Positions 13,195 to 20,279 of a DNA stretch of 35,957 nucleotides are shown one piece after another (position 1 is the first letter of the stretch; the number at the start of each line of letters is the position of its first letter). This stretch comes from a virus, in IMG/VR virus record IMGVR_UViG_3300009285_001051, positions 1 through 35,957 of that record. One strand, written 5' to 3'. The notes under the pieces were generated by a model. The model was given only the letters and a program-made list of their open reading frames with translations. It was not told the DNA's origin and did no database searches. The translations under genes and the position numbers were made by a program.

Positions 13195-13663
13195 TTGGCA
13201 AATTCTTTAACTAGTGTAGCCCCCTACATTTGGGCGCGTGAGGCGCAACGGTCGCTCTTCGTCGAAAACAAGGCGATGGCGATTGCGAATACCACGCTCC
13301 GAAATCTTGTAGCGGGCGAAGGTAGCTTGGTTTATAGGCAGATTCTGTCATATCCTGCGTCTTCGACGTACACGCCGGGTTCTGACATTACGAACGTGGC
13401 GATTTCGTCTTCATCGGAATCGCTCTCTATCGGCACCTATATCGCTTCCAAGGTGACGGTGGACGACACGGAGAAGCGGCAGTCCATTATTGACCTCGCG
13501 CGAAATATCACGAAGAAGATGATGGCTGACCACAATAACCGTATCGAGCAGGCGGTATTGGGTCAAGTCTCGAATGCGGTGTGGAGCATGGATGACGGTG
13601 AACCTACCGATATTGCCGTCAAAAAATTTGGCTATATGCTGGAACAACTCGTTAAGCTCTTGG
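13195..13663 (+). CDS. Major capsid protein, exon 1
   Basis: TTG start: MANSLTSVAPYIWAREAQRS is the typical opening of P22/HK97-like coat proteins (MANSLT...). The frame continues with RQILSYPASSTYTPG and a helix DLARNITKKMMADHN. About 156 residues in, at LVKLL, the frame enters intron sequence and would stop at 13690-13692. Joined to 14404-15233 it gives 432 aa in frame, reading LLVYDNKMNIGG across the junction. No Shine-Dalgarno precedes the TTG, odd for the most abundant virion protein. The exact 5' splice position is uncertain by one nucleotide. Confidence 0.85.
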
Positions 13664-13731
13664 TAGGTGGATTAAATCCCCTGAAAATCTAAGAGATAGA
13701 GTCAATCAGCAGGAAAGTTCTTTGAAAGTTT

Positions 13732-13760
13732 TTGACAATAGGTGGCACATCTGGTAAGAT
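13732..13760 (+). promoter_or_regulatory. Consensus promoter inside the intron, leaderless start at ATG 13768
   Basis: Perfect TTGACA (13732-13737), 17-nt spacer, TAAGAT (13755-13760) with an upstream TGG (extended -10), then 7 nt to ATG 13768. The endonuclease therefore appears to have its own promoter, independent of capsid transcription. Confidence 0.75.
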
Positions 13761-13767
13761 TTCTTTA

Positions 13768-14355
13768 ATGCCAAAAGGAATACCAGCAAACGGAATAAAT
13801 ACAGGTCAATTCAAAAAAGGACAAATACCTTACAATAAAGGACTAAAACGTCCCGAGATGTCTGGAGAAAACAATCCTTTATGGAATGGAGGAAAAAGGA
13901 AAAAGAAATGTATCGTTTGCGGGAAGGAAATGTTACGAGATAAGTGCCAAATAGAAAGAGCAAAATTTTGTTCACATAGTTGCAAGGCAAAATTCAATCT
14001 TACTGGAGAAAAACAATGGAAATGGAAAGGTGGTATAAGTAAGAATCGAGAAAAATTAAAAGGTTCTAACCTATATCGAGAATGGAGATTAAGGGTTTTT
14101 CAAAGAGATAGATTTACTTGTAAGTTATGTGGACATAGAAGTAGGAAAAGCAAAGCACACGGAGATAAGACTAGTGATATACAAGCTCATCATGTAGAAA
14201 CAATAGAAAAATCTCCGAAACTTTGTTTGAAAGAAGGAAATGGAATAACTCTTTGTATAAATTGTCATAGATTGACCTACGGAAAAGAAGAACAATTTTC
14301 TAAGGTCTTCAAAGAAATCCTCAACGACTACATGCCGAACAATCCGAAAGGATAA
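13768..14355 (+). CDS. Intron-encoded HNH homing endonuclease
   Basis: 195 aa. N-terminal motifs GQFKKGQIPYNKGLKRPEMS and NNPLWNGGK are typical of HNH homing enzymes. Two zinc knuckles CIVCG and CSHSC follow, then FTCKLCG, QAHHVE and LCINCHR, the HNH core with its metal-binding Cys pairs. It would cut intronless capsid alleles and drive intron homing. The last codons (LNDYMP) are the R and P7 sequence of the ribozyme, so protein and RNA core are encoded by the same bases. AT-rich compared with the exons, as expected for a mobile gene. Confidence 0.88.
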   Translation: MPKGIPANGINTGQFKKGQIPYNKGLKRPEMSGENNPLWNGGKRKKKCIVCGKEMLRDKCQIERAKFCSHSCKAKFNLTGEKQWKWKGGISKNREKLKGSNLYREWRLRVFQRDRFTCKLCGHRSRKSKAHGDKTSDIQAHHVETIEKSPKLCLKEGNGITLCINCHRLTYGKEEQFSKVFKEILNDYMPNNPKG

Positions 14356-14403
14356 AGATATAGTCTGAACTAACGGGAGACCGTTAGAAGTAGGCAGTAA
14401 AAG

Positions 14404-15233
14404 TCTACGATAACAAAATGAACATCGGCGGTACTTCGGGGAGCAATATATCCCTGAACACCTCGAACATTCCACAGGTATTCATCGCCGCAGACACGAA
14501 ACTTGACGCGACGGATGCGCCAAAGGCAGGTCGCACGGCGGTTGTCGGCGGGCACTTCCTTGGTCTTCTGAAACTCCAGCAAGCAAGTCGGAATACGGTC
14601 TTTGGTGATGGTGTGAACACGCGTGGCGTGGTCACGAACCTGTTCGGGTGGGACATTCTCTACTCGAACAACCTCCCGTACTCGGCGACGCTTACGATGG
14701 CGACGAAACCGACAACTGGTGATACGGTTACGATTGCAGGAGTTGCGTTTACCTTTACTGCTTCGGCAGTGACGGCGGCACAGCTTTCGTTCTGTTCTAC
14801 GGCGGCAACATGCGTCGCAAACTTCGTGGCGGCGTTGAATGCGCCTGCGACGGACATTGCGAACACGGCAACGACTGGGTATGTAGCGGTCTCATCGGAA
14901 AACGCCTTTTTGCTCCGTGATAAGCGGCGCATCTCGGCGGTAGATGGGACTACGACCATCGCGCTTTCTGGGTACGGAGACATTGTGGTTTCGGAGACGC
15001 TTTCTGCCGCTGCGGACGTATGGAGCGCACAGCTTCAGAAGTCCCTCTTTGCGGTTCGCGGATGCGTTGACCAGATTGTTCAGATTCCTCCAAAGATTGA
15101 GGTTGTGCGCGACCCTGATCAGTTCTCGGACATCGTGAAGTCGCTCCTCGGGTACGGGGTAAAGACCTTTGCGGACGGCGCACGCGAGATGGTCTACGCA
15201 AAAATCAACGCCGGAACGGCAGACTGGTCCTAG
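14404..15233 (+). CDS. Major capsid protein, exon 2
   Basis: Continues exon 1 in frame: VYDNKMNIGGTSGSNISL, then VFIAADTKLDAT, NTVFGDGVNT, and a domain starting near SATLTMATKPTTGDTVTI that looks like an inserted immunoglobulin-like or beta domain, then LFAVRGCVDQ and a C-terminal core strand. Composition (G/C-rich, Ala/Thr-rich) matches exon 1, not the intron. The product should form the icosahedral shell. ATG 14418 could act as an internal start if splicing failed, yielding only the C-terminal part. Confidence 0.82.
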
Positions 15234-15263
15234 TCTGGGTGTTCTCGTGTGTATATCAACAAC

Positions 15264-15830
15264 ATGAAAAACATCCTCATTAGTCTCGCGGTAGCGGTTG
15301 TGGTGTTCTTCGTACTCATGCTCTCCGGGGCGGGCAACCTCCTCAGTGGAGCAGGTATCGGACCGACTCACTACCAAGACGAAAACTTCCTTCAGGGTCT
15401 TCATGCGGGGACTTCGGGGCAGTTGATCGTCTCGAATGCGGGTTTGCTCACTACATCCGGTGGAGTGACGAACACGGGGGCGTTTACGCAGAGCGGTGCG
15501 GTTGCGCTTACAAGCACGTTGACGGTAGGTTCGGGTGGCACGGCGGTAAATCTTTACAAGTGCTATTCGTCTACGACGTTTGACCCCGGTTCAGTTAGTT
15601 CCTCGACGGCGGCGGTTTCGGTTTCTTTCCTTACACCGAGTGTGTCTGCGGGAGATATACTGGTTCCCTCGCTTGCGACGACAACCTCATCGGGTTTGTG
15701 GGCGCTTTTCGCGAATGTATCTGCGGGAAGCGGGTCTGCAACCGCCTCAACGACGCTGTATCTCTATGGCATTGACGGCGCTGCGGTTAACCTTGCTACC
15801 ACGACCGCGAAGGTGTGCGTTATCAACTAA
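15264..15830 (+). CDS. Putative capsid-associated or surface protein with N-terminal membrane segment
   Basis: 188 aa. MKNILISLAVAVVVFFVLML is a signal-peptide-like or membrane segment, followed by Ser/Thr/Gly-rich beta sequence (TSGGVTNTGAFTQSGAVALT). Position just after the capsid gene and the repetitive beta composition suggest a head decoration or minor structural protein, but a hydrophobic N-terminus is unusual there. A GTG at 15249 is an alternative start. Resembles the next protein (15906) in layout, suggesting duplicated roles. Confidence 0.55.
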   Translation: MKNILISLAVAVVVFFVLMLSGAGNLLSGAGIGPTHYQDENFLQGLHAGTSGQLIVSNAGLLTTSGGVTNTGAFTQSGAVALTSTLTVGSGGTAVNLYKCYSSTTFDPGSVSSSTAAVSVSFLTPSVSAGDILVPSLATTTSSGLWALFANVSAGSGSATASTTLYLYGIDGAAVNLATTTAKVCVIN

Positions 15831-15878
15831 CGCCTGTCTCCTCACGCCCTTTATGGGGCGTGGGATGGACGGGTGTTA
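15828..15878 (+). promoter_or_regulatory. Two-tier hairpin between surface-protein genes
   Basis: TAACGCCTGTC (15828-15838) pairs with GACGGGTGTTA (15868-15878) over 11 bp with two G-U pairs, enclosing CACGCCC (15843-15849) paired with GGGCGTG (15856-15862). It starts in the stop codon of the upstream gene. No U tract follows, so it is more likely an mRNA-stability or processing element than a terminator. The G-U pairs on opposite strands suggest RNA-level rather than DNA-level pairing. Confidence 0.6.
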
Positions 15879-15905
15879 GGCAGGTGGTATATAAAACAAA
15901 CAACA

Positions 15906-16289
15906 ATGAAATCATTTTACAGCGCAATAGCATTTATCTTAGTTGGTGTGTTGGTGGGCGGTGGAGTGTTCCTTCTGACGAGCAAATCCGCTCCGAATGT
16001 GGGTGGGTTCTTAACATCTACCGTAACGAGTACCAGTTCTACGATTGGGTTGGCTTCGACTGCGGTGATTGCGGCTGGCGCAAATTTGCAACGGCTTCAT
16101 ATTCTGAATACCGGAGCAACGGCGGCGTGGTGCTCGTTCGGCACGGCGGCATTAAGCGGTGAGGGGCTTCGGGTGTTCGGCAGTTCCTCTGACTATCTTG
16201 CAACTGACATCACCGACGCTAACCTTCTCGGAAAGACGATGAATTGTCTCTCAAGCGCAACGACGACTTTTAGTGTCCTTCGTTATTAA
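15906..16289 (+). CDS. Putative surface protein with N-terminal membrane segment
   Basis: 127 aa. MKSFYSAIAFILVGVLVGGG is a signal or anchor segment, then FLLTSKSAPNVGGFLTST and beta-rich sequence (SSTIGLASTAVIAAGANLQR). Similar architecture to the 15264 protein. Two cysteines (AWCSFG, MNCLSS) could form a disulfide outside the cell. Separated from the previous gene by the hairpin at 15828-15878. Role in the virion is inferred only from position. Confidence 0.55.
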   Translation: MKSFYSAIAFILVGVLVGGGVFLLTSKSAPNVGGFLTSTVTSTSSTIGLASTAVIAAGANLQRLHILNTGATAAWCSFGTAALSGEGLRVFGSSSDYLATDITDANLLGKTMNCLSSATTTFSVLRY

Positions 16290-16292
16290 TCC

Positions 16293-18044
16293 ATGCCCGA
16301 TATTCGCGGAGGATTGCTACGGCAGGTGGAGGATGAAATTCGCGGATATTTGACCGAGACCACACAAATCTCGGAAGGGTATGATTTTTCGCAGGCGAAA
16401 CTTGTGAAGCGAATCTCGATGTTCGAGAATCGCCTATACCCCACGGGGAAATTCGACTCGCAGGGAAACTATAAGTATTGGTACGATATTATTACGCCTC
16501 GGATACACTCCGAGATAAAGAACGTTGATTTTGATTCAAAGGACGTGACGGTAGAACCCCCGCCGAACTCCGGTGCGAAGTACGACCTTCTCTGTCTCAT
16601 TACAAACTTGAAACTTCGGGAATGGATGCGAAACACCGGGCAATCCGAGGAAATAAACTCTGCCATTGAGGAGGGCGCCGGATGGGGGAACATTGTGTGG
16701 AAAAGGGTGAAGGGAGGGTATGAGCGTGTGGATATACGGAATATCTATATTATCAATCAGACAGCGAAATGCCTTGAGGAGACTCCGGTGATTGAGCGGC
16801 ATCAACTTTCCCAGACCGAACTTTTGGCGTATGAGGGAACGTATAAGAACATTCAAGAGGTTATAGATAATTGCAAAAGTGACCGTCGCTCCGCAACCCA
16901 AGAGACGCAAGGAAAAGATACCACGGTTCCGTACTATGACATCTACGAACGGAATGGCGAGGTGTGCGTGCGTGATTTGAAGGAGGCAAAGGGAGAATCG
17001 GTGAGTAAGGGTGATGACAAGAAATTCACGCTGGCGCGAGTCATCGTTGCCGCAAGTAATTCCGAGCAGACAACTTCGCCGAAGATTGAATACATCCTTT
17101 TTTCGGACGAAATTACGAAGATGCCCTACGAGGAGTATCACCGGGGGCGGTACAAGGGGCGGTGGTTCCGAGAGGGACTCTATGAATTGCTTTTTGACAT
17201 CCAGGTTCGCTCGAACCAGATAGGGAATCAGATAGCGCAGGGGCTGGAGTGGGCTTCCAAGACGTTCTTCTTCTCGAATGATAAGATTCTCATTCAAAAT
17301 GTTCTTTCCGATATGGCTAACGGGGACGTCCTGAAAGCGCAGAGTATCGCGCAGGTTCCGGTGCGGATGGAGGGGTTAGATCAACTTATCGCCGAGTGGA
17401 ACCGGCTCATTCAACTCGCAAATGACGTCGCAAACTCACAAGAGGTTGTACAAGGCATCAATCCTCCATCCGGCACTCCACTTGGAACGACGCGACTCTT
17501 GGACTTAAACGCGGGGAAACTATACGACTTTATCCGTGAAAAGTTAGCCATTCCGCTCACAAAGATATTTGAGCGGTGGATAATTTCCGAACTCATTTTA
17601 GATATAAAAGCGCAGGACGTTCTCGCGCTTACCGGGGACTCCACGATGATGGAGCGGTTGCAAAACATGATAGTGGACGATTGGTACCTCCGAAATTTGA
17701 TTGAGATAGGCCCGCACACGAAAGAGATTGCGGATACGCTAAAATTACAGAAACTCGATGAATTAAAAAAGCGTCCGAATCTACTTATGCAGGGGTTGCA
17801 GAAATCATTTGAAGGGTTCAGACCGCGCGCGTCGGTGGTCATTACGGGAGAAAATAGCTCGATGGAGGCGGACTTGAAGTCATTGGGAGAGTTTATATCT
17901 CTAGAGGTTGATCCTGTACGGCGTTCCGCGCTCATTGAGATAGCAATGCGACGCAAGGGCATAGATATTGCCGGACTTCCGAAGACACCTCCAGTCCAGG
18001 TGCAACCAAATCAACCCGCCATGCAACCTGTTGGAGTGAAATAA
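16293..18044 (+). CDS. Portal protein
   Basis: 583 aa. Pattern typical of portals: N-terminal helical start, EEINSAIEEGAGWGNIVWKR (the wing/clip entry strand), IRNIYIINQTAK, a central helical bundle (RSNQIGNQIAQGLEWASK), and a NPPSGTPLGTTRLLDL loop before the long crown-side helices. It forms the dodecameric ring through which terminase packages DNA. Here it follows rather than precedes the capsid gene, a less common order. The Pro/Gln-rich C-terminus (PPVQVQPNQPAMQP) is likely flexible. Confidence 0.75.
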   Translation: MPDIRGGLLRQVEDEIRGYLTETTQISEGYDFSQAKLVKRISMFENRLYPTGKFDSQGNYKYWYDIITPRIHSEIKNVDFDSKDVTVEPPPNSGAKYDLLCLITNLKLREWMRNTGQSEEINSAIEEGAGWGNIVWKRVKGGYERVDIRNIYIINQTAKCLEETPVIERHQLSQTELLAYEGTYKNIQEVIDNCKSDRRSATQETQGKDTTVPYYDIYERNGEVCVRDLKEAKGESVSKGDDKKFTLARVIVAASNSEQTTSPKIEYILFSDEITKMPYEEYHRGRYKGRWFREGLYELLFDIQVRSNQIGNQIAQGLEWASKTFFFSNDKILIQNVLSDMANGDVLKAQSIAQVPVRMEGLDQLIAEWNRLIQLANDVANSQEVVQGINPPSGTPLGTTRLLDLNAGKLYDFIREKLAIPLTKIFERWIISELILDIKAQDVLALTGDSTMMERLQNMIVDDWYLRNLIEIGPHTKEIADTLKLQKLDELKKRPNLLMQGLQKSFEGFRPRASVVITGENSSMEADLKSLGEFISLEVDPVRRSALIEIAMRRKGIDIAGLPKTPPVQVQPNQPAMQPVGVK

Positions 18045-18048
18045 AATC

Positions 18049-18825
18049 ATGCAATATAACGGAGAAGCAAACTCAAACGATCTTGTTTCGGACACTCACT
18101 TCCTCTGTGGAACGGACGCTACTTCGTATCCGGTAAAAGACATTACCCGTAACGCGAACTTTGCGCTTGATAGGGTTACCGCGCTTATTATGCGGTTTGA
18201 TAAACGGTGGCGGTGGGACGACTCAAATAATACGGGTGTTCCCATTGACTACGCGAATCTAGTGTCCGGTACGGCAAGCTATGCGGTGCCGGTTACCTAC
18301 CTTCGATTAGACAAGGTTCGTATCAAGGACTCCGGCGGGAATTGGGTGTCGCTTGAACGGGTAGATCGGGGAGAATTGACTGACGCACAGCTCACCGGCT
18401 CGGATGGAACGCCGACGCGATATTATCTTATTGGGAATTACATATACTTCAATGTCGCGCCGAATTATTCGTCCACGAATGGCATAGAGTACCAGTTCTC
18501 TCGCGCTCCGCGCTATTTTACGTACACGGACACGATTGCAACGCCGGGATTTGCGGCGCAGTTTCATCGGCTCATCTCACTTCACACCTCAAGGGTATAT
18601 TGTGAGGCGAACGATATAGGGGGAAGGTTAGCAAATATCAATGTTGTGATCGGGCGACCGCCGGAAGGTGGCGATCCAGGCACAGGCATGGAAAAAGAAT
18701 TGTGCGAGTTTTATTCTGCGCGAAGCGGCGAGGAGAAACCTTCCATGAAACTCCGACGCGACGATTACGGCGAGGGTGCGTTGGGGAACGATGGTAATTT
18801 CTCTACACACCCCGATGGTTTCTAA
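18049..18825 (+). CDS. Head-tail adaptor-like protein
   Basis: 258 aa, 4 nt after the portal. Features shared with adaptor or tail-tubular-A-type proteins: an N-terminal helix region with ITRNANFALDRVTALIMR, a central YAVPVTYLRLDKVRI strand segment, then GNYIYFNVAPNYSS. Overlaps the next gene by 11 nt. In short-tailed phages such a protein connects the portal to the tail nozzle. The call is from pattern and position and could equally be another connector. Confidence 0.55.
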   Translation: MQYNGEANSNDLVSDTHFLCGTDATSYPVKDITRNANFALDRVTALIMRFDKRWRWDDSNNTGVPIDYANLVSGTASYAVPVTYLRLDKVRIKDSGGNWVSLERVDRGELTDAQLTGSDGTPTRYYLIGNYIYFNVAPNYSSTNGIEYQFSRAPRYFTYTDTIATPGFAAQFHRLISLHTSRVYCEANDIGGRLANINVVIGRPPEGGDPGTGMEKELCEFYSARSGEEKPSMKLRRDDYGEGALGNDGNFSTHPDGF

Positions 18826-20278
18826 AAACAATACATTTTCAGTAACACTCTCCAAGTTTTACCTCGGACAAGCTCCACTCGTGCATCTTGATTCACTCTC
18901 TGAAATGGGTGAGAGTGGACAGTACACGGTTGGAACGAATGTGGATGTTGTTAGCGTCCCCGGCGTTCTTACGCAGGGTCCGGGACTTGCTAACCTGACT
19001 GCCGGAACGCAAGCGGGCGCGGTTACGGAACTCATCAATCATATTCTCGATGTTGCGGTTGCTTCGGATGTTACCTATGGAATAGGGGCAACCAAATTAT
19101 TCAAGATAAGTTCCACGGCGGTTGCGAGCGACGCGACGTGGCCGCACGCCATCACTCTCTGTCTCGATGGTGAGAGTGTGGTGAGTTTGCGGGGAAACCT
19201 TTACTACTTTTTCAATAAGACTGTTGGTTCCGGTGGGGACATCGGGAAGTATGACCTCGCGTCTTCATTCGATGATGATTGGGGTTCTACGGTGCCAAGT
19301 GGGGCTGGGGCACTTCAGTTCGCCAACCACCCCGTTGCAGTTAAGGAAGATATCATGTGCTTTGGGAATGGGAGATACATGGGGACGTATCTTGATGCCT
19401 CGACAACCATCAATCTGACGAAACTTGATTTTGGTATCGGCACTTCAGTTGATGATGTAGTGTTTCACGCGAACCAGTGGTATATCGCGGTGAACTCCGG
19501 TGTAACGGGGACGAATCGGACACGGGGGCAAATTTACCTCTACGACGGCGGGGTAACATCCGCAATCCTCTCCGACGAGACGGCAGTAGGTGTTCAGCGT
19601 ATCGGGTTTCTCTACCCGTTGAATGGCGTTGTCTACGTTGCATATCAAGACCTTTCTTCAACGGGCGGGTACAAGATAGGGTATTTGAGCGGTCGGCAGT
19701 TAAAGACCCTTCGGCACTTCACTGGTTCGCTTCCGAACTTCGCGCAGAAGACCCTGTTTCAGAACACGATACTATTCCTTTCCTCCGGGTCCGTGTGGAG
19801 TTGCGGAGCGGTGATAGACCAGCTTCCGGTGCAAATCAGCCAGCTCGCGGACGGTGGATACGCAACCTGCGGGGCGCTCGCGGCGCCATTTGGGACTCCC
19901 ATGATTGCCTCTACGGACGGAGGTTCAAACTTCAAGCTTGCAAAGTTTTCAGGATATGGCACGGCAAGTTCATGGAAGTCGCTCGTCATCTCGGTAATGC
20001 AGGGGCGGATGCTCGGACTCATTGATGATGTGATTGTAACCACCAAGTCATTGGGTTCCGGCGCGTCTTGCACACTAACTATCGAGACGAATCAGTTTAC
20101 TTCCACCTCTACTCCACAAACTATCGCCACTACGGGGAAGCGTCGGCACGTTTTCAATAATCTCGGACTCCTTGCGTTTGAGGATTTTAGAATTGCTCTA
20201 GATTTTTCTAGTGGATCGGCGACAAACGATTGCGGGATAAAGAAAATACAAATAGTCGGACACTACGTTGAGCGTTAA
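18815..20278 (+). CDS. Putative tail nozzle or beta-propeller-like tail protein
   Basis: 487 aa from ATG 18815, which overlaps the adaptor gene. Beta-rich throughout with repeating blade-like segments (GNLYYFFNKTVGSGG, NQWYIAVNSGVTGTN, NGVVYVAYQDLSSTGG, GSVWSCGAVID), consistent with a propeller-type nozzle of short-tailed phages. No catalytic motif. The end (GIKKIQIVGHYVER) looks like a finishing strand. Equally could be a different tail structural protein. Confidence 0.5.
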   Translation: MVSKNNTFSVTLSKFYLGQAPLVHLDSLSEMGESGQYTVGTNVDVVSVPGVLTQGPGLANLTAGTQAGAVTELINHILDVAVASDVTYGIGATKLFKISSTAVASDATWPHAITLCLDGESVVSLRGNLYYFFNKTVGSGGDIGKYDLASSFDDDWGSTVPSGAGALQFANHPVAVKEDIMCFGNGRYMGTYLDASTTINLTKLDFGIGTSVDDVVFHANQWYIAVNSGVTGTNRTRGQIYLYDGGVTSAILSDETAVGVQRIGFLYPLNGVVYVAYQDLSSTGGYKIGYLSGRQLKTLRHFTGSLPNFAQKTLFQNTILFLSSGSVWSCGAVIDQLPVQISQLADGGYATCGALAAPFGTPMIASTDGGSNFKLAKFSGYGTASSWKSLVISVMQGRMLGLIDDVIVTTKSLGSGASCTLTIETNQFTSTSTPQTIATTGKRRHVFNNLGLLAFEDFRIALDFSSGSATNDCGIKKIQIVGHYVER

Positions 20279-20279
20279 A

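Larger units (their letters stand above)
13664..14403 (+). mobile_element. Group I self-splicing intron in the capsid gene, with HNH endonuclease
   Basis: Core elements are visible: R (TCAACGACTA, 14321-14330), P8 hairpin ATCC-GAAA-GGAT (14342-14353), S (AAGATATAGTC, 14355-14365) so that GACTA/TAGTC form P7, and P9 CTAACGG-GAGA-CCGTTAG (14370-14387). Both hairpins have GNRA tetraloops. An internal guide is readable: GTCAA (13701-13705) pairs with exon 1 TTGGT (P1) and the adjoining TAGA (13697-13700) pairs with exon 2 TCTA (P10). AATCAGCAGGAAA (13704-13716) resembles the J3/4-P4 segment. The ORF ends inside the core, overlapping R and P8. I could not place P3, P4 and P6 fully. Confidence 0.88.
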
